Shown here: piece by piece, positions 33,401 through 44,108 of the stretch
How positions within the stretch are numbered: position 1 is the first letter of the stretch
How the letters are laid out: every line of letters starts with the position of its first letter
Program-made: the position numbers and the translations under genes
DNA from: Mortierella alpina
Lineage: Eukaryota > Mortierellomycota > Mortierellomycetes > Mortierellales > Mortierellaceae
Reading direction: 5' to 3'
NCBI GenBank assembly: GCA_029449245.1
Contig: JANATF010000003.1
Coordinates: 3,534,001 to 3,598,000, forward strand
Length of the DNA stretch: 64,000 bases
Notes under the pieces: generated by a model
Told to the model about the DNA's origin: nothing
Databases searched by the model: none
The model's input: only the letters and a program-made list of their open reading frames with translations

Positions 33401-35020
33401 AGCTGCTCCTAGTCCAGATGCTGCTGGCTTGCCCATGTATTCTGGTGCAGCCCCTTATCAGCATACACAGCAACAAATGCATTACATGCAGCAGCCTTCT
33501 CAGCAGCGAGGAGTGCCATCTTACCCGCCAGCCTATAACCAGTTACCGGTTCATGGTGGCCAGGTACGATCTCAGGGATACTCATCGAGCGCGGCATATG
33601 GTCAAGGGTATGGGCAGCAGTACGGAATGTCACAGCACCCCCAGCACCAGCCATATGCGTATAGTCAGTCGCCACCACAGTACCAACAGGGGTTTTCTTC
33701 CCAGGGATACCCTACACAGCATCAGGGCGCCTATGCACAGTCTTATCCCACCTCCCACCATGCGTACTCTCAGCAACAGCAGCAACAGCACTATGGTCAA
33801 CCGTATGCCACCCCATCGCCCCTGCAGCATCAGCAGCATCGACATTTACCACCACCAACATCCTCTCACAGCCATATGGACCACCAACAGCAACTGATGG
33901 CACAACAGCAACAAGTTGTCCAGCAACAGCGTCTGGCACAGCAGCAGCAGCAGATGGTGCAACAGCAGTACCTGCAGCAGCAACTTGCTCAAACGCTACC
34001 TCAGTCACACCCTGGCTACCACCAACGAAGTATGTCGCAAACTCAGGGCGCATATGCGAACCAGCATCAGCAGCAACAAACACAACAACATCAGCCTCAG
34101 TCCCCAGTGTCGGTCGTAGCTTCTCAGTCTTTCTCAAATTTGAGTACAACCTCTGCGTATCAACCTCAGCCCTATTTGCCGCCCACGTCTGTTTCCTTCC
34201 ACTCTAGTGGGCACTCGGCGACACTGTCGAATGCGTCGACTCATTCTCATGGGTCCGTATCTACAGTCACCAATGCTATGGAGGGTGTTGGACTGGGCCT
34301 CTCGGGAGTGACGAATGTGGATCATGGGCGGATCGTTATGCCAACATCGACGCCGGATGCTTTTGCAAGCACTGCGACTTCGATCGGATATGGCTCCAAA
34401 GGAGGTAACCAATCTGAGCTGTCTAGACTTTTTCTGACTATTATGTGATAACTGTGCCTAACCTTTGTCAATGCATTCAATGTATTTGTGAAAACGTGAT
34501 AGCTGATGCTTTTGCTCCGCAGGACAGACATCAAGCTATGATGTTCAACTCTCCAGTGTCCTCTACAGTCAGCGCCCCTGTAACAACGATGTCTGCTCCT
34601 TCCAAGCCTAGTCACTCGGATGATTACATGTCTGCCAAGAGAGTACGCCTCGACAGTGGACTGCAGCCTGGCGGACACTCGGAGTATGAGAATAACTCGT
34701 TCATTGTTGGAGGCATGACTACAGCTGATGGACCTCGAGGTTCTACCATGGGAAATGATGGCTCATCCACCGCAGCTATCACGGACAATAACGGTCAGCA
34801 CAGCAATGGTGTTAGCAACGGAAACGGAGCCGCACCCGTGGTACTCCCTGGCATTAACGGTAAGACCCAAGTGAAATCACTCTCCAGCGACTGCGACTCT
34901 ACAGTATCTTTTTTTTCAGTTGTCTATAAAGAATACTGTACTTACCTGTTTTCCGTCATCTCATTCGTAGCTTTGACTGATCCATTGAACAGAGGCACCA
35001 ATGTTGAGATTGGCCAGTAA
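30410..35020 (+). CDS. Rsc1/Rsc2-like chromatin remodelling subunit: two bromodomains, BAH, zinc finger, AT-hook, Gln-rich tail
   Basis: Probable RSC (SWI/SNF-type) complex subunit that reads acetylated histones. Thirteen exons: 30410-30537, 30703-30805, 30954-31088, 31252-31317, 31398-31456, 31543-31612, 31703-31864, 31951-32071, 32161-32242, 32331-33044, 33131-34404, 34536-34859, 34971-35020; 1095 residues. Bromodomain 1 has PDYYMIIQHPIALDIIK and the acetyl-lysine Asn in AKTYNREGS; bromodomain 2 has PDYYEEINNPIAIDNIE and AKLYNAEGS. A BAH domain follows (KVGDFVHIQNDGEPSKPTIG to YVCEQRYNESYKSV). Then a C2H2-like finger (CNFSNLDTKKQC...HVASEH) across an exon junction, an AT-hook (KRGRPKKA) and a long Gln/Tyr/His-rich region. 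Acceptor CATCAAG at 34535 was chosen because the better-looking CGCAG upstream gives a stop. Yeast Rsc1/2 place the AT-hook between the bromodomains and lack this tail. Confidence 0.88.
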
Positions 35021-35296
35021 CCAAAATCTCAACATGCTTCGTTCATGTTTCGTTTTCGCTTCCTGTCTCGCAGTATGCTGGCTTGGCGCCAATATAGTTG
35101 ACCCCGCATGCTCTTTTCTGGCCCGTTCTGTCAACCCATCCACAGCCATGTCTTTTTGGTTGTTTGTTTCGCTTCATTATTGCATCCATATATCTTTTGT
35201 CACATTAAAAACATACTATTTCAACCTCTGCGCGGAATAAACAACAATATATCAAGTAACCCGCTTTATGTAGTGATGACTAGATGGGTGGAGGTT

Positions 35297-38153
35297 TTAT
35301 CGAATCCATGGCCGATCCAAGGCATCGTATGGCTTCAGCGGCCTCTTGTAAGGGACAGGTAGCGGTCCAAAGAAGGACTGGCTCGACTCTTGACCGCCGA
35401 GACCACGCGTCATGATCTGCATCTCGTCTTCTGTCTCGATCACATATACAATCCCGAGCTCCCAATTGCGCATGGTGATATGCAGGCTGGACCCTGTTGG
35501 GGCTGGCGGGATTGAAGCGGCAGCGGCAGTCGACGCCTTGGTAGGCTTTTTGGCCACAACAGTGCCCCATGCCGACTCTGTGAAGTTTGCGCTCCTATGA
35601 TGAAGGTTATGAAAAACAAACAGAACGATACATCAAGTGGAAAAATAAGGCGAGTTCAGTGAAGGAACATATCTAATTTCTCGAAGGAAACAAGGGGTGA
35701 CCTTTTTTGTTACCCGATGTAAAACCAGCCAGCAGGCCTTGGCGCTGAGGCTGCTGCTGCTGCTGCTGCCTCAGATCTGCGCGCGTTTCTGGATGGGGGT
35801 ACGTTCTTGGCGACGATAAGCTAGAAGGAAATACAATCACAATATGAGGAAACTATGGATATCAAAACATGCGTTCTGGAGAATACGAAATTGTGTATTT
35901 TTTTTTTACCTTTGTATGCATCAGTGATCCCTTGCGCTCCTCGGTACATTCAAAGTCATGCATGACCCTGCGAGGATACGTTGCCTGACTCCAGTATTGC
36001 TCCTGGAAACAGATCGTTCCTGCGCCCATTTCTCCGAGTCGACTGCTATGCACATGTCTCTCTGTTGGGAAGATGACCTTGATGGGAGGCATCGCGTCCA
36101 TGTCATCCAGTTTTGACCTCGATCGTGGCGGTAATCCTTTGGAGGCTCTGTACATCTCGGCGAGGAACTTGAGCGTGAGTTTTCCTAATGAACTTGTCTA
36201 AGTGGAATCATACAAATATGTGTTTGTGTTACGTGTTTTGGTGAACAATTTTCCTAAGGCAAAACTCAGGACTCAATGAGCGATCTTACGCAAGATTTTT
36301 TTTTTACCTGATATTCCAGCTCCCATTCCTGATCCTTGGCACATTTCGGCTGCATGACCCTTGCCAGTTGTGCAATCCCATAGGTATATTCGTTTGCGAT
36401 CGGGAACGAGCCCTGGACACTGGGTATCAGCAGAACCTTGGCTGGTTTCAGATTGACACATTTTAACACTGAGAGAATCTTCTCGGGTACTGTCATGACT
36501 GTCAGATAGTTGTACAGCGTAGCACCAAACTCCCCAAGTTCCTCAGGTGACTGGACGGGTACGGGCAACAAGGTAAAATCCTGAACATAGACTGTGTTGA
36601 CGAGTTGCTCCCAGTCATGCGAGACCTGGCACAGGCGTGGAAAACAACTGTTAGTAAAAAAAAGAAGTCGAGTTCTGCTATATCAAGTTCACCCTGAAAG
36701 AGGGCATCACTCTCCCAACATGGCTCGATGGACAAAAAGAGGGTGGTTTTAGTGCCATACCAGATTAGCGGACGAAACTACAACTCGGCAGAAGGTTGGG
36801 TAGAAGAGCAGCATCAGCTTTGGATGGAAGGTGCCAAATCCATTTAGGGGTGGGTGAAGATAAGTCACTTTGCCGTCGGTCAGGAACCCAGGCTAAACAA
36901 AACAAAACCACGATATATGTAAATAGAAAGTATGCATCCGTAGGTGAGTGAACTTGAACGAACGCGTAATGGTTCCATGGCTGCTCGTTCGGGTACTGGC
37001 GTGTTAGGGCTCAGGTAGCCATGACAAAAAAACCCCTTACCTGGTCTCCCTGTTCTTTAGACCAATGTGTCACTAGGCACTGCGGTACTGATCTTGGGAG
37101 ACATTTCTCGAGCCAAGGTTCGTCCAGCATGAACGTTGTGAGAACAGCCTTAACGATGTGCTCCCTATTCACCAGATCCTGGAAGCGGACCGTCCACTTT
37201 CCTGGAACAGTGCCTTGTATGTAGGTGTTCCTGAAAGAAGCAGTCGTGTATTGAGGGGGGTAGGCGTCGATTTCCGGATAGAGGGACTCGGATCTGGTTG
37301 TTGCGGTTGAGTAAGACGAGAATCGCGAAGAGATCGATGATAAGGGCGTAGTTGTTGGCCCTGATGCTGAAGAGGCTCTTGAAGACGAAAGGGATGATCG
37401 AGCAGACGAGGGTGATTCCTTGGTTGTTGCTGATGCTGGTGAGAACTTGGGTATAGGTAATGATGTTGAAGATGATGACGATGACGATGATGCCGCTGAT
37501 GAAGCTGAAGGATATGTGGATGCTGTCTCTTCTACATGACGCTTCTTGGTTCTGATGTCTTCGTACTCGGATTTCATGGGTACTGTTGAGGTTGCTGTAG
37601 AAAGGGATCGCTTTAAAAGTCGCTCCTGTCGTTCCCGCTCCATCTCGGCGCGACTGATCCCAAACGCGGATGGTGCTGAAATAGCTCGCTCTGAGACAAG
37701 GCTAGGATTAGCTGGCTCGGGTGTTGGTACCCCATTCGAGACTGATTCTACTCTTGGTTCCGACTTGACTGGCCTTGTTGTTCCGACGGATGATGTGGAT
37801 GGGGACGTGGCAAGGGACAAAGCCAATGCCCTTTTGAGGTCGTCATCCTCGTTTTCCTCGTCCTCGTCCTCGTCCTCGTGTCCGAACGCCTGCTCCTTCT
37901 TGACACGAACGGTCCTCGCGTGATTCATGTGGTCGAATGTGGGTGTACTTGCGTATGAAGACTCTGCTGGAAGAGGGCTTAAACTTTCCAAAGATGAAGA
38001 CAGCCCTGGCTCTCTCTTGACACCCGGCTCCTTCTTGACACCCGGTTCTTTCTTGACACCTGGCGCTGTCCAGGCATGAGGCACAGGCTGTGATTCGAGC
38101 AGGGACAGTCGAATGGCCTCTGCCATTTCGGCTTCGTCGTCGCTGTAATCCAT
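35297..38153 (-). CDS. TDP1: Tyrosyl-DNA phosphodiesterase 1 with UIM and SUMO-type motifs
   Basis: Nuclear repair enzyme that removes trapped topoisomerase I (3'-phosphotyrosyl) adducts; phospholipase D superfamily. Six exons: 38153-37041, 36892-36761, 36625-36308, 36197-35910, 35820-35714, 35594-35297; 751 residues. First HKD motif: FHPKLMLLFY...VVVSSANL. Second: MHTK at an exon end, then FYIGSANFTESAWG. Both His/Lys pairs are intact. SSLGKL and VIFPTE also fit the family. The N-terminal 320 residues are extra: a UIM-like EAEMAEAIRLSLLE at the start and another DDDLKRALALSLA near 105, between them three copies of PGVKKE/PGVKRE, and in all about six psi-K-x-E (SUMO-type) sites, then a long Ser-rich linker. 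The spacer to the divergent release-factor gene is 230 bp. Confidence 0.92.
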
Positions 38154-38383
38154 GTGGACAACCGTCGGTAAGTGGTGATGGTTGTTGTGAGGTGTGCTGT
38201 GTCCCGTCTCCTGGCAGTCTTCTTGAGTTGATTAAAGCCCTTGTTGAAGGAAGAACACCAATGCAGAGCAAGGAGCAAGGAATGATAAAGCTATATCACA
38301 CCTCGCTTTTTTTGTGCGACAGTCACTCCAAGAGTTCCCCAAAAGGACACCCCCTCCTCTAAAGCAAGTTCCTATTAGCCACC
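38154..38383. promoter_or_regulatory. Shared divergent promoter of TDP1 and the GGQ release-factor gene
   Basis: Only 230 bp separate the two ATGs, so both promoters must lie here. No clear TATA box for either direction was seen. Confidence 0.5.
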
Positions 38384-39343
38384 ATGATCAGATCCCGCCT
38401 TTGCCAGCAATGTCTCTCAGCATTCGTCCGCAGGGCCACCATCACACCAAAAAGAGCCTTGCGTTCTTTTGAGCTGGCACCCGCCGCCTTATTCTCAACC
38501 TCGCACATCCTCAATGCCGCATTCCTCAGACCAGGCCCTGGAAGGGAGCTGGGTATCGCGTTCAAGAAAACTGTGGAATCGAATCCTAAACACCTTCAAG
38601 GCCAGCACACCCAAAGTGCCTTCGCGTCCAACAAGACTATTGCCACTTCAGCACCCGAGGCAGCAGATCATACAATAGACACAACCTCCGTAGAGCCTCC
38701 CTCTCCTACGACAGCAGCGGATCACCCGTCAAAAAACCACCCCACAGCCCATGATACAATATCCAGCACCATATCCTCCACTACACTAGTCAAACCCGTC
38801 TACAAAGAGATTATCCTGCTGGAGACAGATTTTCGGGAACGGTTCATCAAAGGAGGCGGCAACGGCGGACAAAAGATCAACAAGACCAACTCCAATGTGG
38901 AGCTGAAGCACCTCGAGACCGGGATCGTCGTCCAGTGCCAGGCCACGCGGTCGCTACCCCAGAACCGCAAACTGGCACGGCGTATCTTGATTGGACGACT
39001 GGACGAGTACTACAATGGAGAGATGTCCAAGCGTGGACAAAAGGCAGAAAAGATCCGCGAGCGCAAGAAGCGGATGGCGCGGAAGAGCGCTAAAAAGTAT
39101 CGTACTGCGGGGACAGATGCTGAACTGGAGAGCCACAACGACGACGATGATGATGATGATGAGGAGGAGGAGGGTGGTGACGAAGACGGTGAAGTTGATG
39201 GCACTGAAGAGGAGGATAAAAAGGAGGAGCTGAAGATGGATCACAATAGAATACCGGAAACCATCATTCATTCAACAACACTGGAGGAGATCTTGGCAGG
39301 CGATAACAAAAAACCTTCACGAAGAAAAGCAGGACGCAAGTGA
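38384..39343 (+). CDS. Mitochondrial GGQ-domain release-factor-like protein (MTRFR/Rso55 type)
   Basis: Ribosome-rescue or release-factor homologue of the C12orf65/MTRFR group. Single exon, 319 residues. The N-terminus is basic, lacks early acidic residues (MIRSRLCQQCLSAFVRRATI) and fits a mitochondrial presequence. The catalytic core near residues 150-225 has FIKGGGNGGQKINKTNSNVEL with the GGQ tripeptide that cleaves peptidyl-tRNA, then LKHLETGIVVQCQATRS. No stop-codon recognition domain is present. The C-terminal extension is highly basic (KRGQKAEKIRERKKRMARKS), as in ribosome-binding tails, then has an unusual Asp/Glu run of over 20 residues from a GAC/GAT/GAG tract, and ends basic again. 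Confidence 0.88.
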   Translation: MIRSRLCQQCLSAFVRRATITPKRALRSFELAPAALFSTSHILNAAFLRPGPGRELGIAFKKTVESNPKHLQGQHTQSAFASNKTIATSAPEAADHTIDTTSVEPPSPTTAADHPSKNHPTAHDTISSTISSTTLVKPVYKEIILLETDFRERFIKGGGNGGQKINKTNSNVELKHLETGIVVQCQATRSLPQNRKLARRILIGRLDEYYNGEMSKRGQKAEKIRERKKRMARKSAKKYRTAGTDAELESHNDDDDDDDEEEEGGDEDGEVDGTEEEDKKEELKMDHNRIPETIIHSTTLEEILAGDNKKPSRRKAGRK

Positions 39344-39422
39344 TGATTTATGGGGTCACCAACTCTTAGCTTATGCGCCTTGCAACATGGAGAAATGTAT
39401 TATGTATTAAAGTGTACTTGAA

Positions 39423-41564
39423 TTATGATAGTCTTTCAGGAGCAGATTCGTTACTTCTTCGGTAACTCGTGCTGTCTCTAGGGTTATGAGTGGAACTACA
39501 AGGTCTGTAACTACGCACGCTTTGCCTCTCGCTCACAGAAGCGTTGAAGGAGGATCGTCCAAGACTTTCTTCATAGGTGGGTGGAGTTCTCGCGCGTTGG
39601 AAGCCCATGACTGTCATAAACACGTCGTCGTTCTCGTAATCATCCGGTGCCGTCGAGGACAGTGACACCGTCGAAAGCATCGACTGTCTAGCAGAATTGT
39701 TCATTGCAGACGACAATCGTCGCCCTGAAAGTGGCAACGATGACGATGACGGCGCGCCAAAGGATGCACCTACAGTGTCGAGGCTGGTCTCATAGCGCTG
39801 CGTCTCTGCTAGTGATAGCAAAGATGTGGAAAAGGAGCCCAGGTACGAGGGTAGACCCGTGCCGTCACCGTCAGACATGTCGCTCGGCACACCCTTGATG
39901 ACCACAGGCATATCCCCCAAATGTCGCTCCACGGTCCGGCCTGGGTCTGTTGCGTCGGTCTGCGCAAGGATCGTAAATCTTAAAAAGTGCTGGATCTCAA
40001 TATCGATCGCTCCGTACTCCACATGGGGGGACTCGTCCCAGGCTCCATTGTCGTTGCACCCGTCGCCGTTGTTCACTTGGCCAAACGATATACGGCTGTA
40101 GGTGGAGGGATTGCAATTGCGTGAGGAGTAAAGCTCGTTCGGACCCCGGATCGTACTCGGTGTCTTGAATTGGATAGTCCTGTCAATCGACCGGGGCGCT
40201 GTTGAACTGGAGGAGGTTGCGGTTGGCCAGCCCTTGTTCGTTCCTTGCGCACTCACGATACGATCTCGGCTCCCTACATGGACTTTTTGCTGATCAGCTT
40301 GACCTTGATTTCCAACCTGGTTCTTCGTTGACTTCATGGCCCTGTATATGGCCCGCTCATAGAGATCCACCTGCAGGCTCTTGATGATTGCAACGTTGCT
40401 AATGCCAGTAGTGGCGTCGCTGTGTAAGAGGGACGCCTTAAAATGGATGTCGATGTTGGACTTTGGGGGCAAGTTCACAAAGGGGGTCGAAAAGGTGGAT
40501 TCCAGCACTCCAGGCCACGAATGCGATACAAAGCCTGGGATCATGGCATTCTCGTCGTCATTGTCAGGGACCACGCTCGCGGAGTCATTATGATGGGTGT
40601 TGGTGTCTTGACTTGATGTGGAAGACAATACTGAGCCGCTTCGTTGCCTTTCTTGGTCTAAGACACGCGCAACACGAAAACAACATCAACAGCGGAGGCA
40701 ATGTCTTGAATAGATGAGTAAGCGTGCACACAAAAAAATAAAATAAGCATTTTTAAGTTTTTCTGCAAGGACTGCGGGAAACTTACATCGACCCACGAGC
40801 TCTGTCATTGGAGGTCTGCGCAAAAAGCCAGCCCGGTAGATCGGCACCGTGATAGAACAACTTAATGTGGATGATGAGCTCTGCGGCCCAGCTTTGGCTG
40901 CAGCGGAGAGAAGGGCGCTCAGGACACCGGAACCTTTGGAGCTTGCGTTGCTCAATGAGAGCACTGCGGTAAGTTGGTACGCCGTACCACCATGCGGGGT
41001 CGAGATAGAGACAGGGATGCAGTGTGGGACAGGGATCGCAAAGGGATATGCAATTTGGTTGGGCTTGAGCTGGAGTTCGTCTGTTGATCTCTCTGCACCC
41101 ACTATTGTCACGGACGGTGGGCCGGAGCTACTAGGGGGTGCAACATGAGTATATTCGTCTAAGCCGGGCGAAGGCTCAATCAGGAATAGTTGCACCCGGA
41201 GCTGTGGGCGAGAATAGCGAGCAAATCGCTTGCTCACCGCGTTGGATATGGTGCCAGATGTGTTTGTGCCAGAGATAGCCAGGTGGGAGACGCCGTTGAG
41301 GGTCACGGCCAGGGATGCCACTTTGAGCGGCCTGGTGAGAGTGAGAACGACAGTGCCTCTGAGCAGAGTCGAAGATTCCGATGAGGGCGGGGGTGCAAGA
41401 GGGTCAATGGACGAGGATGCACTGTTCGTTGATGTACCAGTGGAGATATTGGCCGATTCAGGTACTGGAAGTGAAGTCTCTGGCATGGCATTGGCCGTCG
41501 GAGGTGCCGTGCAGCCCGACAAGGCTAGGTAGGCGTCCTGAAGGTGTATTGTCAGAGCAGGCAT
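39423..41564 (-). CDS. Alpha-arrestin (ART-type ubiquitin ligase adaptor) with PY motifs
   Basis: Adaptor that brings Rsp5/Nedd4-type ubiquitin ligase to plasma-membrane cargo for endocytosis. Exons 41564-40787 and 40657-39423, 129-nt intron (GTAAGT/CTTAG); 670 residues. The arrestin N-domain begins near residue 70 (LLRGTVVLTLTRPLKVASLAV, with LNGVSHL), followed by a beta-rich stretch (IAYPFAIPVPHCIPVS) and the arrestin C-domain in exon 2 (NLPPKSNIDIHFKASLLHSD, YGAIDIEIQHFLRFTIL). Two PY motifs occur in the tail: LPSY near residue 534 and PPTYEES near residue 626. Long Ser/Thr-rich insertions are usual for fungal ARTs. Its stop is only 79 bp from that of the convergent release-factor gene. 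Confidence 0.85.
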
Positions 41565-42584
41565 TCAAGAGGATATGGCTATAAAGAAGGCAGGAGAGGA
41601 TCGATTCTTTAAACAAGAAGAAGAATAAAAACGTAGATGCATCTTGTCCGATTTTTTATAGTTGAAGCTCGAGGACTGACGATGGAAAACCGCGCCATAG
41701 GACTCATGCACCGCCTTGCTTTGTGAGCTGTAGCCGTCACACACAGTCCCTGCATGATTGCAGATTGCAGTCGACTGTCTGTCAGTCGGCTGCTCTTGTA
41801 GGCGTCCGCGCGGTCTCTAAACCTGATGGGAATTCTCCGGCAATTGAGAAAATGTGCTTTGCCTACTGCTGGTGAACATTGATATTGGTTAGATGAAATC
41901 GGCCGATTGTAAAGCCTGAACAGCCCGTAGCGAGCCTTTTGCATGTAGTCTTCGACCGAGAATCTGAGACAGCCATGCTTTAAGCAGCTCAACTATGCTT
42001 AGATATTTTGCATCACCCTCTTGATGCGCAGGTAGCTAGGGTACAGAGCAACCTTGAGCAAAAATAGGCATTTGTTATGGGCATGGTAGAAGTCGGCTTT
42101 CACGAGCACAGTTTCGACAGTTAAAATCGAAAGGATGAGAGCAACAGTTGTTCACCTTGTTGGTCGTGGTCCTCCTTGCACTCAGGAGGCGATCGGCCCC
42201 GTGCCCTTGAATGTTTGGTGGATTTTTCCTTTCTTCTTTTTCACCTCCCTTTTCAGCCGCTTCTGGGAGGTCCAATGTTCCAAAAACTTGGTGCTTCCTC
42301 TACTCCATCGTGGTGATCTAACCCATGCAAATTAGCTTCACCTGGTACTACCTCTTTGTGTTGTTACGCGATGCCTTGAACCCGCAACTGCCCTATGTAC
42401 AAAAAGGAGACGTATGACATCGCTATGAACTTTGTTTTTATGCATGATGCGCCTGTGAGTGTAACATAACGTGACGCCTTGCGTTGGGGAGTATATATAA
42501 CAGCCCTTGGCATCGTTCCACAACCCCAGTCCATTCTATTCATTCATTCACCACTCTCCTCAGCAACTCGATCTTTTTTACCTG
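41565..42584. other. Intergenic region between arrestin and Prp6-like genes
   Basis: Divergent promoter region of about 1 kb; a strong TATA element at 42492-42500 serves the plus-strand gene. The minus-strand frame at 41609-41992 shows no coding character. Confidence 0.5.
42492..42500 (+). promoter_or_regulatory. TATA box of the Prp6-like small gene
   Basis: TATATATAA, about 90 bp before the ATG at 42585, followed by a C/T-rich leader. It lies upstream of the frame extension at 42507, supporting the later ATG. Confidence 0.6.
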
Positions 42585-42992
42585 ATGTCTTTTGCCGGCG
42601 CACCCCACTCTGGTCCTCTCTCAGTCGCTGACTTTCATGCACAAGCCCTTGCGGAGGCCGATGCCGGAAAGCGCCGCCGCCTGTTTGCGGATGCGCGTCA
42701 GTCCAACCCGGCCTCGCACGAGGTTTGGGTCAAGGCTGCCGAGGTCGAGGAGCACTGGGGCGCAGACGAGCCCAAGTTGAAGGAGCTCCTTGCGCGTGGT
42801 GTCACAGTCTTCAAGAACCCTGCTGGGGCAAACTGCACACAGAACCATGATCACTCACAACACGGATTTGTTGGCAACGGACCTGCGCCTGTGGATAAGA
42901 ACACCTGGTTGCACGAGGCGAGCGCATCAGAGACGAGCGGCAAGAACAAGACTGCTGCGGCTCTCAAGGAAGTCGTTGGTGAGGTTCTTTAA
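42585..42992 (+). CDS. Miniature HAT-repeat protein resembling part of splicing factor Prp6
   Basis: Single exon, 135 residues. The core KRRRLFADARQSNPASHEVW followed by VKAAEVEEHWG and LKELLARGVTVFKN has the half-a-TPR (HAT) pattern of Prp6 (x-LL-x-R-x-x-NP-x-x-x-x-x-W-x-x-x-A-x-x-E), and the later DKNTWLHEASASETSG resembles the Prp6 segment 'DQW-x-x-EA-x-x-x-E-x-x-GS'. Full Prp6 is about 900 residues, so this is a stand-alone fragment with its own TATA box, start and stop. A full spliceosomal Prp6 must exist elsewhere. Function unknown; family link is by eye. Confidence 0.6.
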   Translation: MSFAGAPHSGPLSVADFHAQALAEADAGKRRRLFADARQSNPASHEVWVKAAEVEEHWGADEPKLKELLARGVTVFKNPAGANCTQNHDHSQHGFVGNGPAPVDKNTWLHEASASETSGKNKTAAALKEVVGEVL

Positions 42993-44108
42993 ACGCGACC
43001 AGCGGATTCTAGGTAGCTGTCAGGAGAGCACTCCCCCCCTCTCTCTCTTTCATTCTTTCAAACAGCACACACAATTGAGCGAGCTCCAATAGAGCCTGGT
43101 CACGTTTTCTATTGTATAAAAAAAATGGGTATTTGTCATATCGACAATTGCACCATCGATATTCGTGGGGATTGTATGCCAAGACGGGAGCCGTAGTGTA
43201 ACCTACTTGGACAGGTTGCATAATTTGTGGAGATGGTGACCACTGGCCAGGATCGGTTCACTCTTTCCTGGGAGGTGAAAGGGGAGTTGTGTACAGGGCT
43301 GGTGGGTGAGAGGAAAGAAGAGTCGGGTGGGGTGATGCTATGCTATTCCACCGCTCCTTGCGACCCATCAGAGTTGGCATACCTTGGGATACCGTTTTCG
43401 AACAAACAATCGATTCAGACCACGTTGGTCCAAAGCAAGGAGGGGGAGGGATTGTAGCGACGGGGGGTAAAAAAGGGGGCAAAGACAGGCCCGATGCATG
43501 CTGTCTATGACTGTGCTGCGTGCCGAGCTCACGCATCCCCTCCCGTCCATCCGTCATGGCCACCCCAACCTTCCCAGGGCAGGAGGAGGAGGAGACAAGA
43601 TCGTGGGTGGAATGAATGCATGGCTGGCAAGAGGGCAGAGCTGACCGAGGTAGAGCAAAGGGCGGAGAGAGCAGACAGCACGATGCACAGAGAGGCAAGC
43701 AAGGTCGATTTTGTGCTCGTTTGCTTCTCACCTTCACACCCCTTGAAAAGAGAGAAAAACGAGTCGCCCGCAGGAACCACTTTTTCCTCTGATGCCTGTG
43801 TTGTGTGCCCCTTCTTTTGTTTCGCCACTTTTTCGTTATCTTCATTTGCTCGTTCTGATTCCAGAGATTCCTCTCTTTCTCCTTCGCACTCTTCGCACTC
43901 TTCACACTCTTCGCACTCTTTGCACTCTTCACACTCCTCACACTCTTCTTCACACTCTTCTTCACACTCTTCACTCTTCACTCTCCCATTCTCGCTCTCT
44001 CCATCTCTCCCCCTTCTGTCCGCACGCCTCTCCATCTCATTTGTTCTACGCGATTCGATTGATCTCCCTTGCATCTCCTTGCGCTCCCCTTAGCTGCCCG
44101 TGCCCCCA
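42993..44108. other. Intergenic region and leader of the bZIP gene
   Basis: No supported gene. The minus-strand Lys/Ser/Val-only and Glu/Cys-only frames over 43260-44070 come from the pyrimidine repeat at 43881-43982. Confidence 0.5.
43881..43982 (+). repeat. Pyrimidine-rich tandem repeat, unit about CTTCRCACT
   Basis: About ten copies of CTTCGCACT/CTTCACACT in the leader of the bZIP gene, ending about 125 bp before its ATG. Confidence 0.8.

Noticed and set aside
41609-41992. Minus-strand frame of 127 codons
   Set aside because: Non-ATG start, no recognisable domain, lies in a divergent promoter region.
43260-44074. Long minus-strand frames rich in Lys-Ser-Val or Glu-Cys repeats
   Set aside because: They are the complement of the pyrimidine repeat in the bZIP leader; composition artefact, no motifs.
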